Of a stretch of 64,000 nucleotides of DNA, positions 39,700 through 51,064 are shown one piece after another; within the stretch, counting starts at the first letter, position 1; every line of letters starts with the position of its first letter. A model generated the notes under the pieces. It made no database searches. It had not been told where the DNA came from and worked only from the letters and a program-made list of their open reading frames with translations. Source of the DNA: Rutidosis leptorrhynchoides (lineage: Eukaryota > Streptophyta > Magnoliopsida > Asterales > Asteraceae); contig NC_092333.1 of the NCBI RefSeq assembly GCF_046630445.1, positions 185,344,001-185,408,000 on the forward strand. The letters run 5' to 3'. The position numbers were made by a program, and so were the translations under genes.

Positions 39700-42680
39700 T
39701 GTAACGACCCTGGATTTTCCAACTTTTATTATTAATAATTTATTATTAATACTTACGCTTTAATAAATGTATGTTTATACATTTTACTTGTTACCGTAAT
39801 TGACTTTACATGTCCCGACTCGTCTTTGTGACACACGTGCTTTTCACGAATAATATTTCAAATATTATTTACGTTCATGATTAATTTTTATTAATCATTT
39901 TTAATTAACTAATGTTAGTAGTTAATTACTTGGGCTTTATTTATTTAATTGTTACATACTTGGACTTGGACCTTTATCAATGAACATGGACTTGGAAGCC
40001 CACCCTACTTTCTTAATGGATTAATTAGCCCATTATTATGCAAGTATTTCATTAAGACAAAACAAGATTAATTAGTGATATGAGGAGACTTGTTACTTGC
40101 ATACTTACACCTATTTCCCATGCCATTTAACTTTAATACCATTTTGAGCTCACCCCATCCCCCAACATTTGAAAGATTGCTTTTGACCTTTCCCCTTTGG
40201 TGCTTGAAAACTGTCGGCCAACTAGGAGGTTGGAGGGAGTTCCATTTCAAAATTTTTGTTACTTATTTACTTGTATTACTTCACTTTTTCACACACTTCA
40301 TTTTACACTTCTCTTTTCTCTCATTTTTCTCTCAAAACTTTGTAAGTAACAAGCTTTACTTTCCTTTCTTTTTCCTTCATGAAACTGAAACACATCATCA
40401 TCATTTGCTTGTTCTTTTGTTGTTGTTTACTTACTAGTTGTTAAGAATTAAACTTTCTAGTTTATTCTTCATATTATCTTATTTATACAAGAACATACAA
40501 GAAGCAAGGAGGATCAAGTTTATTGTTTGATTCCTCCATAAAACTTGTTAAAAAGAAAAGTTCACGAGCTTTATAATCATACTTGTGTTCATGTTTGGTA
40601 AACTTAAGGTTAACTTTCTTAAAGATCCAAGCCTTGGCTTGAATCTTCCTAAGTATGAACAACCATGAACTTATTACTTGTAGATTTAATTTATTTCTTC
40701 CTTTTGTACGTGTTTCAATTCGTGATTTGTATTTTGTTGGTCAAGTATTACTAGTTAAACTTGATCTCATTTTCTTGAAACTTTGTAAGTTCAAGAACAT
40801 GGAAGTTTAACTTTATAGTTATAACTTCATACACTTATGTTGGATCTAAGTTTCTATAGCTTATGGTCTTCTAATTTTGTTGTAAACAAGAGCTTATAAG
40901 CTTATATGTATACATTTCATAAGTTGAAAATCTAAGTTTCATAACTTATGGTTTCATTAAAGAGAAGATCCAAGTTCTATAACTTAGGATCTAACTTAAG
41001 AACACTAGATCTAGACTTTCTAGTCTAGGATCTTTAAGATCTAGCTAAGATCTAAGTTCTACAACTTAAGATCTCGTTTATTTAGTTTACTTTCAAGTTT
41101 ATAGCTTAATATTACTATTAGAACTCATTTATGTGTCGGATCTAAGATCTTGATGTAACTTTGGTTCATCAAACTACTCACAACTCTTAAGTGAGTTGTG
41201 CTACATATCTTAGACTTACATTAGTGTTATGATGGTCAAAACTTGTTAAAGATGATGAAAACACATCAACGAGTTGTACACTTGAAGCTATACGCATCAA
41301 GGATGAGAACCGTGATGAGCATCAAGCACCAAGAACCCACCGGAACACCTTACTTACTGTTTTTTGGAACTGATCAGTAACCTGGGCTACTGGAAAAGCA
41401 TATTTCCAGCTATTTCCATTCGAGTAGATGATTTTTCTGTTTAGACCTCGTCTTAATCCGAGTTACGGTTTAGGATTTTTGGCCATCCGAAAGTCACTAC
41501 ACCCTTTTACGTTGTGCTAAAATTTCTGACCTACTCGCACTTAAACCGTCGCCACAGTCAAACAAAGACGAGTTTGGTTCTGGAAATTGGTCAGCCTCTA
41601 GGAGACTCATATACGGAGCCATGGCCACTGGTCTCACCTCATTTAATTTTGTATAGAGGTCGTGGCGACTGAACGAAGTCAGCCTTTATTTCAAACTCTA
41701 TTCTTGATTGAAACTTACTTTACACTTTTTGATTAATGATGAATGATGATGATACTTAAGACCTAATTTACATACTTTTAAACCTTTGGGAACGATTTAC
41801 TGACTTAGTAACTTTTGACTTAGGTTGAGGACCTTCCGGACCAACTACTTGCTTACTTTCCCGAATCAACTTTACTACTTTTCACTGTGAGTTATAGCAT
41901 CCCTTTTTTACTTTAACTATTTTGGGAACTGAGAATACATGCGCATTTTATGTTTTACATACTAGGCACGAGTACTTAAACTTTATATATGTGTGGGTTA
42001 TACAACAGAATAAACTTTCCCCTTAGCTCGGTAACGTTTAGTCATTGGTCTTTGAGCCAGTGAACGCGAATCTTAGATATGGATTCATAGGGTTTGACAT
42101 CCCTACTCGGGCTAGTCGCGCTAGCACTTAACGGGTGTTTAATACTTCATAAACTTACGCACTCGCCAAGTGTACTTTTAGGGGGTGTTTTTTTACGTTA
42201 AGTTAGTTACCAAGTGCCCACAATTATACATATACTTTTCATACTGTTTTGAAACACTGAAATCTCGTGGCCTATCTTACATTACTGTTATACTTAAACT
42301 ATAGCGCACCAACCTTTGTGTTGACGTTTTTAAGCATATTTTTCTCAGGTGCTTAAGGTTTGGTTGCTTTCGCTGTTGCTGTCATGCTTTGTAGACTCCC
42401 GCTGCGCTTATTAGAGATGTCTTCGCATGAAACATTTAATTTGTATTCAAACTATGTTACTTTTGAACAATGAATTTGTAATGACCTATGGGTCACGTAC
42501 TATTATTATTGCCTTCTATTCGTAGAAGCACACTATCGGTTGTAAAACTTTTAATGTTGGTTAAGACGTCACTCCGTTTTATGAATGCAAACTTATTTTA
42601 AAAACAGCATATAGTGTTTGACCTTGTAATGATCCTGTTGTTGATGATCCGTACACGTTAATTTTGTACGGGGTGTCACA
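39700..42680 (+). repeat. E5 5' LTR (2.98 kb)
   Basis: Starts TGTAACGACCC, ends GTGTCACA. Near the end there is a hairpin CCGTAC-N11-GTACGG (42649-42671). Between about 40845 and 41110 a GATCTAAGTT(T)CTA(T/C)AACTTA-like motif recurs about five times, an imperfect tandem array. No gene is supported in it. Confidence 0.85.
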
Positions 42681-42682
42681 TT

Positions 42683-42694
42683 TGGTATCAGAGC
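42683..42694 (+). promoter_or_regulatory. E5 primer-binding site (tRNA-Met type)
   Basis: TGGTATCAGAGC, exact, two bases after the LTR. Confidence 0.94.
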
Positions 42695-43017
42695 ATTGGT
42701 TGTAGGGAATTAGGTTGCATTAGTGAGTCTAGACCGGACCGAGTAGGATTCACTAATAGGACTAATCTACAACTTGCTAGTTTACTTGTTTCTGCGAAAC
42801 TTGCTGCATGCTGCTGTTTACTTTTACTACTATATGCCGTATACTGTTACTTGCTTTCACTACTACATGCTATTATATGCTTTCGATTGCATGATACTTG
42901 TCGTTATTACCATGCTACTTACTGCTATAGATGATCTAGACTGTCGTAGTTACTTTGCCTAATATGTGCTTGCTATATAACTTACCGACATAGAAAAAGT
43001 TATTTTCCCTTGTTCAG

Positions 43018-43883
43018 ATGTCAGATATTCCACCTGTTATCATTTTGGAGAGCGACTCAGACTCATCTGTCACATCGCCTGCCATTGTTGCCGATTCACA
43101 GATCCCGTCCTCTCTACCCTCCAGCGACTCTGGCGCTTCGTCCTCTGGAGACAGTAGCCATGCACCCGACCCATTGATCATCTCGGACGGACATGAGGAT
43201 CCATCAGAGATTCCAGCTCCACTCATCCCAGGACCCTCAGAGCCACAGCACCATTCCGGTGGTGCTGTGATTCCTGGGAATAAGGGGACGTTCCTTTCCG
43301 GAATGAGCATGGTCATTGGGCTAGATGCCTTCCTGATGGACGTGTCGTGCCGATTCCACCTGGCAGATACCTACTGATGACTACTGGCCGAGCACATCCA
43401 CCTTCCGATGATTCCGACGACTCATCATCCGACGATTCCCGCGATGAGGATTCCGACGAGGACCCTGAGGAGGCACCCGTGCAGCCACCCTCTACCCCAC
43501 CGAAGAAGTGGTATCGTTTCGACGGTACCGTTATTCCAGGGATTAACGAAGGTAGGTCGTTCATTAACGCACATGGACTGAAGGTTAGAGTTACCGCCAG
43601 TAAGCAGCTTGTGCCGTATCCTGCTGATCCATTCATACGTAAGGCTCCCCGTTGCGCATCATCTACTTCTGGTGATGGACCGTCTGCACCACCAGCTCCA
43701 CCAGCATCATCTGCACTACCGGCACCACCTGCAGCATCAGCACCGCCTGCTCCACCAGCCTCTCCCTCTGTCGAGGAACTGACGAGGGAGGTGGATACCC
43801 TTCGTGCTCGGGTAACTGAGCTCGAGAACCAGATGTCCCACATAATGGACATACCCACCATCACCATAGGGCTTTTGTATTAG
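43018..43883 (+). pseudogene. E5 acidic, proline-rich, coiled-coil ORF in gag position, frameshifted
   Basis: ATG 43018 follows a polypyrimidine-CAG directly. The first frame reads MSDIPPVIILESDSDSS and is open to 43377. A frame change just before about 43345 joins it to the frame ending at 43883. The second part has a Ser/Asp tract (DDSDDSSSDDSRDEDSDEDPEE), then a segment with KKWYRFDGTVIPG, then Ala/Pro repeats, and a C-terminal heptad coiled coil (VEELTREVDTLRARVTELEN). VIPG occurs in both halves (VIPGNKG and VIPGING-like VIPGINE), hinting at an internal repeat. No zinc knuckle is seen. By position it is gag-like; I do not recognise the family. Confidence 0.6.
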
Positions 43884-44829
43884 ATTTCTTTATATAACCC
43901 CATTTGTAGTTTCATGCTTTTCTAATATATTGTACGAACCTTATGCAGATGTATGCAACTTTTTATTAATGAATGGAAGTTAGTGTTGTTTAATCTTTAT
44001 ACGGTGTTCTATTTACATTACTATAGGATGATTTTGTGGTATCTGTATCTAGTTGCATTACTTAATTAACATGTGTTGTGTTGATTCCATGTTGGTTACC
44101 ATATACTGTATTATTATTATTTGAATGCTGGATTTTGACTTGAGTCAAAATTTTTGTTTAGAAGATCAATGGCCAACGGAAGATCAACGCCCACAGCAGT
44201 GTGATGACCCGGGAATTTCTGACCAAATTTAAACTTTAATCTTTATATGTTTCCGACACGATAAGCAAAATCTGTAATGTTGAGTCTCGAAAATTTTGAA
44301 ACTATGTTTATGCAATCAATTACCCTTCGACTGTTCCCGACGATTCACGAACAATTGTTTGTAAATAAATATGTATATATACTTGTATATATAAATATAA
44401 ATATAAGTATATATAATGGTTTGAAATTATGGAATACAGTTTAATCATCTGAATTAAATATGTAAAATAATATACAAAATAATTAAGTTGTTAACAAAAT
44501 GAAGTTATGTAAATATATAAGATTTATGTAAATAATTATTATTGTATGTATAATGTATATATATTAAAATGTATAATATTAAATATTTTATAAGTTTTAT
44601 TATATATATACAGTGTATATATATATATAAAGATTACATAATTAATTATATGTGATATTTGATTTCAAAATTAAGACATAGATTGTTGTAATACTACTAT
44701 TACTTTCAGTGTTACTATTAATATTAATAATAATATTATTATTGTATAATTGTAAGGTTATGATTATAAAAAAAAAATTACTATATGATTAATTAAAATT
44801 ATAATTTAATTATAATTTAAATGTTATTA

Positions 44830-44862
<33 letters not shown>

Positions 44863-44976
44863 CCTAATATTATTATTATTGCTAGTATTCTTATTAAAAA
44901 AATTATAATATTAATAGATTTAATAAATAGATTTATATTATTACAAAAGTTAATATAACCGATATATATCAATAAT

Positions 44977-44979
<3 letters not shown>

Positions 44980-45059
<80 letters not shown>
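44980..45059. repeat. (AT)n microsatellite in E6
   Basis: About 80 bp uninterrupted. Confidence 0.95.
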
Positions 45060-45061
<2 letters not shown>

Positions 45062-46136
45062 AAAACATTAATACAGATATAACGTGATATACAAATATAT
45101 GATACATATATATATACAGATTATATATATACGGATAATTAGGTATATATAGATAAATATAAAACCAGTTATATATATATATACAGATATATTGATACGA
45201 ATATAACTCAGAAAATGTTAGCCGATTTATGGATTCAGTAGTTCCAAGTTGTTATTTTTTTAATTGTCTAGTGGATCAATATCAGATACAATAAAATGGT
45301 ACAATTCAGTTTCATGTCAACATCTGCTTTTGATTTATTAATTCTTTTCTGTCCATCCTTGTCTGTTTTATTTTCTTATTTTATTTCTTTGTCTTCTTCT
45401 CCAGCTGAGAAAGATTCGTACGACCTGTAACGATCAACCAGCTCAAGTTGTCGAAGAGATAATTCAATTTTCCACTATCTATATTCATTATAAGAGTTTA
45501 ACTGCAATTATCTGAGAAAAAAATAAAAAAATAAAAACACAGACCTTAAAAACAGCTCGATATATCTGTTCTTGAACTCTATAATCAAAAATTCAATTTC
45601 GTAATGTTTTTCAAAATCTGTAAACGCAGTTTTGTTAGGATTCATCCATTAAAACTTTCTGCAAAGTTTCCATCTCCAATTCTTACTATCGTGATTTAAT
45701 TTCAGAGTCAAAGTTTAATATTAAAAAGTCAAAGGATTTGTTCTTGAGTAAATTTGAATTTGTTTTGAAATTTTAGATCAAATTGATGAATCAGTTAGTT
45801 TACCTGAACGATTTAGAGTCTCTTTTGTGTTGTAACATCTTTCTAAAACATCACCGAAATCAAAAATCGATTTAATTTTTTTGTTCCTTTAAAACCGTCG
45901 CTGACAACAACAATTATTCTTGGGTTTTTATTTTTTTTACAGCGATATTAATTTGAAACAACAATTACGTGTGTTTATGAGTTGTAATATGTCCTAAAAC
46001 TAATTCATTATATAACTGATTTAATTTCGCTGGTCGTCCAAATATTTGAAATAGAAGATAGAACAAGAACACATAAGTTACGAGTTATATATATATACCG
46101 ATGGGGGTATAAAACAGAAAACCGGCAACAGCCGAA

Positions 46137-46220
46137 TGGTTTAGTGAGTGTGCGGGTGTTCGAGAGGTCACGGGTTCGATTCTGGTTCGGGGTATTCTTT
46201 TTATGAAAAGCTTCTAAGGT
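46137..46220 (+). other. tRNA-like (pol III promoter-like) module in the E6 LTR
   Basis: A-box-like TGGTTTAGTGAG (46137-46148) and B-box GGTTCGATTC (46173-46182) are spaced as in tRNA genes. Then follow TTCGGGG, TTCTTTTTATGAAAAGCTTCTAAG and an ATT microsatellite. The order and the CTTTTTA...AAGCTT block match module 1 of E2 on its element strand. No complete cloverleaf is seen, so it is tRNA-derived or SINE-derived, not a working tRNA gene. Confidence 0.65.
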
Positions 46221-46225
46221 AGTCC

Positions 46226-46335
<110 letters not shown>

Positions 46336-47193
46336 GTTGTTATTGTTATTGTTATTGTTATTATGATTATTATTATACTATTATTATTACTTATTAGTAT
46401 ATCATCATATTACTAATTATTATCATCTACTAACATTATTAGTACTAACACTATTATTATTCTTATTATTTGTATTTTATAAGTATTATTATTATTACTA
46501 ATATTATCAATATAATAATTATTATTAATATTGGTACCATCATTTAGGATATTATTAATTGTATTATTATGAGTAAAACCAACATTTGGTTATATAACTA
46601 TTATTATTATTATAAATATTATTATTGCCAAAACTAGTATGAAAATTATTATTCAAGTAAAAGTACTATATTTATTAAAATTATTATAATTATTATTAAA
46701 AGTGATATTCTTATAAAAAGTTATCCTTTTGATAAATATTAGGATTATTATTATTAGTACTATTTTTGAAGACGTCATTTGTATCACTACTATAATTATT
46801 GTTACAGTCAGAATTATTATTATTAATATTATCATTATACCCAAACACAATTTTTATAATTATTAATTTTACCATTTTCGTATTATTATCAATATTATGA
46901 TTATTATTAGTATTAACACCATAAGTAGTATTGTTAATGTTATCATTTTTAATAAAGTTATCATTATTATTATTAGTATAATCATTATTAATAAAACTAT
47001 TATTGTTAGTAACTCACTGATATCAAAAACTATCCATTTTTCTTTTTTACTAATCTTATGTATAAAATGCATTTAGTACATATACTACAACTATTTTAAT
47101 ATTTCATATAACTATATATTAACCTTACCTAGATAAATAATTACATGTAACCAACTATTAAATTTCAAACATAATAATAAATATGTATTAAAT

Positions 47194-47300
<107 letters not shown>

Positions 47301-48000
47301 AAGTAAATATATATAACATATAATGTAAGATATAATATAAGTATATTTTTTTTAAAAAAATTGGAATTTAATATAAATCCTATATAACTACAAATGTATA
47401 TAACTAATACATATTAATAAATAAAATTATGTAATTTCCATTATATATTTTAATATATATACAAATATTATACGTTCGTGAATCCGGGGCCAACCCTGCA
47501 TTGTTCAGTTGTTCAATATAGTCATATGTATTTGATAATGCTAAAAACGAACATATATTTCATAGCATTATTCCTCAAGAAAGACAAGCTTTTAGTTACA
47601 ATTGTTCTATTTACAAGTGATATTCGTTTAAATAATAAAAGGTGAAGACAAAAGACAGATTCGACGAATTGAAGACGCAAACGACCAAAAAGCTCAAAAG
47701 TACAAAAGACAATCAAAGAGGTTCCAATTATTGATAAGAAACGTCTCGAAATTACAAGAGTACAAGATTCAAAACGCAAAGTACAAGATATTAAATTGTA
47801 CGCAAGGACGTTCGAAAATCCGGAACCGGGACTAGAGTCAACTCTCAACGCTCGACGCAACGGACTAAAAATTACAAGTCAACTATGCACATAAATATAA
47901 TATAATATTTAAATAATTCTTATAATTATTTATATATTATAATAAATAATAAAAACCGTCGGCAAGAAAGACTCCAAAGGGACTGAGCTGTAATTTCATT

Positions 48001-48048
48001 CTCCGCGACTCGCGGAGTTTGAAGAGTATTTCACCGCGAGTCGCGGAG
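48001..48048. repeat. Paired GC-rich hairpins, LTR copy (E4)
   Basis: CTCCGCGACTCGCGGAG (48001-48017, 7-bp stem, ACT loop), GTTTGAAG spacer, then CCGCGAGTCGCGG (48034-48046). The same unit recurs at 49994-50039, 58245-58290 and 63018-63065. Confidence 0.93.
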
Positions 48049-48068
48049 CCCCAAAAGTCGAATTTTCC

Positions 48069-48076
48069 TATAAAAG
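48069..48076 (+). promoter_or_regulatory. E4 LTR TATA box
   Basis: TATAAAAG about 20 bp after the hairpin pair; the duplicate is at 63086-63093 in the 3' LTR. It likely marks the U3/R transition, with transcription starting about 30 bp downstream. Confidence 0.75.
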
Positions 48077-49531
48077 CAACCGAATTCTGATCGCAAATCA
48101 TCATCTTTTTTTTCCTCATTCATACGATATATTTATATTTATAATTTATATTTTAATTTTAATTTTAATTATAATTCTAATAATAAGGGTATGTTAGCGA
48201 ATGTTGTAAGGGTGTAAGTCGAAATTCTGTCCGTGTAACGCTACGCTATTTTTAATCATTGTAAGTTATGTTCAACCTTTTTACATTAATGTCTCGTAGC
48301 TAAGTTATTATTATGCTTATTTAAAACGAAGTAATCATGATGTTGGGCTAATTACTAAAATTGGGTAATTGGGCTTTGTACCATAATTGGGGTTTGGACA
48401 AAAGAACGACACTTGTGGAAATCAGACTATGGGCTAATTAATGGGCTTTATATTTGTTTAACTAAATGATAGTTTGTTAATGTTAATATAAAGATTTACA
48501 ATTGGGCGTCCCTATAAATTACCATATACACTCAATCGGACACGATGGGCGGGGTATTTATATGTACGAATAATCGTTCATTTAACCGGACACGGGAATG
48601 GATTAATAGCCACTAGAATAATTAAAACAGGGGTGAAATTATGTACAAGGACACTTGGTATAATTGATAACAAAATATTAAAACCTTGGGTTACATTCAG
48701 TTGACATCCTGGTGTAATTATTAAACAAAGTATTAAAATCTTGTTACAGTTTAAGTCCCCAATTAGTTGGAATATTTAACTTCGGGTATAAGGATAATTT
48801 GATGAGGACACTCGCATTTTATATTTATGACTGATGGACTGTTATGGACAAAAACCAGACGGACATATTAAATAATCCAGGACAAAGGACAATTAACCCA
48901 TGGGCATAAAACAAAAATCAACACGTCAAACATCATGATTACGGAAGTTTAAATAAGCATAATTCTTTTATTTCATATTTAATTTCCTTTATTTTATATT
49001 TAATTGCACTTCTAAATATCGCATTTTTATTATTATTGTATTTAATTGCACTTTTAATTATTTTACTTTTTAATTATCGCAAGTTTATTTTATTGCACTT
49101 TTATTATTCGCAATTTCATTATCGTTATTTACTTTATGCTTTAATTTAAGTCTTGTATTCATTTTTAATATTTTACATTTGGTTTTAACTGCGACTAAAG
49201 TTTTAAAATCGACAAACCGGTCATTAAACGGTAAAAACCCCCCTTTATAATAATAATATTACTTATATATATATATTTGTATTTTTATAAAAGTAAACTA
49301 ATATAGCGTTAAGCTTTGTTTAAAGATTTTCCCTGTGGAACGAACCGGACTTACTAAAAACTACACTACTGTACGATTAGGTACACTGCCTATAAGTGTT
49401 GTAGCAAGGTTTAAGTATATCCATTCTATAAATAAATAAATATCTTGTGTAAAATTGTATCGTATTTAATAGTATTTCCTGCAAAAATTTAATAGTATTT
49501 TATACCACTCCGCTACCGCATCAAGTATTTT

Positions 49532-49549
49532 TGGCGCCGCTGCCGGGGA
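49532..49549 (+). promoter_or_regulatory. E4 primer-binding site (tRNA-Asp type)
   Basis: TGGCGCCGCTGCCGGGGA, the class of primer site known from Athila elements, eight bases after the LTR. Confidence 0.9.
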
Positions 49550-51064
49550 ACTTTCTAAACGCCGGAAGCGCAACGCTAATATATATAAAAAAAAAGAGAT
49601 TTTTAGTTTACTTCTATTAAAAGTCGCTTTTGTAAAAATAGGTTTTAAATATTCGAAAATATAAAAAGAAAAACAAAAATATAAGTATTTTTAAGATTTT
49701 GTTAAATATTTAAGTTTTATAAAGTTTCTTTATTTTTATTTTATAAAAACATAAGTTGTATTTAAGTATTTTGTTTTTATTTAAAAACATAAAAAAAAAT
49801 ATATATATAAATCTAGTTTTAAGCATTTTATTTATTAAAATTATAAAGTAGTTCTATTTTATTTAAGTTTTTAAAATATAAGTTTTTATACACATATTTT
49901 TTTTTTAACAGAAAAAATTAAAAACAGAAAAAAAAATAAATAAATAAAGAAAAACGCGTCGAATTTAAATAACCTGTCAGCTGAATTTTGGAACCCCGCG
50001 ACTCGCGGGGTTTGAAGCTTTGAATACCGCGACTCGCGGAGTTTCTCTGACGCCACCGACAGAACCCTAAATCTGCATTAATTACGGAGTATTTATTAAT
50101 TATTATTATTATAAACCCTAATTATCTATTATTATTATAATTAAGTTTTATTTTAAAATTTCTTTTTATTTAATTTGTTTTATTTAGTTTAATTAGTTTA
50201 ATTAATTTGTAAAATTAGTAGTTTTAATAAATAATTAATATAAAAATAATATTTTTATAAAAATTGTAATTTTTACAACTTTTTGTATATTTTTATATTT
50301 TGTCCCTTTTTAATTGTTTTAGCGTAATATTTGTATATTTAGCTCATATTTAGTTTTAAACTTAGTTTTTGCCATAGTCATTTTTACTCCTAGATTTTTA
50401 GGCTTTGCCGTAGAATTCCTTAAGTGCTTTTTCTCTAGACTAAGATTTAGGTACTTTAGAATTTTGCGACGCCTTTTTAAGTTTTAGTTTCTTTTAAGTT
50501 ATTTTCATTTGGGATTTAGTTTTTCTTGTAAGCTTTAATATTTTTAGACGACTTTTACCTATGTATCAATTATCATTCCAATTAGTAATTTCAATTTGCG
50601 ATTATAATTTTAAGTTAGTTGTAGTAATAAGGTTAGGTTAGTCAAGTATTTTTAAGTTTTATAAGTTTCTTTTATTTTTTTCGTCACCTTTTATTTTTCA
50701 ACCATTTTTCTTTTTCGACCTTTTTCGACGAACTCTTTTTCTTTCTTATTTCTCGCTATTCTAGTTTTAGGACATAGATTTTTATTCTACTTCTTATCTA
50801 AATTTCTTAAAATTACGAAAATTTATTTTGAGTGGTTAAATTGATAGACATCAAAATTTTCTGGTTCGTAGTAATAGTTGGATTTGTACGTGGACCGGGT
50901 TATTGGAGCCAAACAGTCCTCAATTATATTGAGACCAAACGAATCCTGCCCCTCTGCTGCATCTTTTGGCTATTCGAAACGTGGGCAAAATCAGAAAAGT
51001 CTATTGATTGGATAACTTATTATAATTTTTCTTTCCTTTTTAAAACTAATAGGATATTCAGTGA
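49550..51064 (+). other. E4 leader, non-coding
   Basis: AT-rich 1.5 kb without a supported gene. It contains a second hairpin pair, CCCCGCGACTCGCGGGG (49994-50010) and CCGCGACTCGCGG (50027-50039). A short ORF at 50832-51113 is in another frame than gag and has no recognisable domain. Confidence 0.75.

Larger units (their letters stand above)
39700..44201 (+). mobile_element. E5: LTR retrotransposon inserted in the MULE (left part, continues beyond E6)
   Basis: The TG start follows ACTTC (39695-39699), the presumed left target duplication. The 5' LTR 39700-42680 ends GGGTGTCACA, then comes an exact tRNA-Met primer site. The internal region holds a frameshifted acidic, proline-rich, coiled-coil ORF at 43018-43883 and no pol before E6 interrupts it at 44202. 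The 3' LTR must be outside the window. Since the right end is unseen, I cannot say whether pol is truly absent. Confidence 0.8.
47533..49523 (+). repeat. E4 5' LTR (1.99 kb)
   Basis: Starts TGATAATGC, ends CCGCATCA. It has a paired GC-rich hairpin (48001-48048) and a TATA box (48069). The first 1451 bp are repeated at 62550-64000. Confidence 0.96.

Noticed and set aside
42774-42962. 62-codon hydrophobic ORF in the E5 leader
   Set aside because: Built from low-complexity TACTAC/TATATGC-like sequence between primer site and gag-like ORF; no start context or conservation evidence.
46137-46220. Functional tRNA gene in E6
   Set aside because: A and B boxes are present but I could not find a consistent acceptor stem or anticodon arm.
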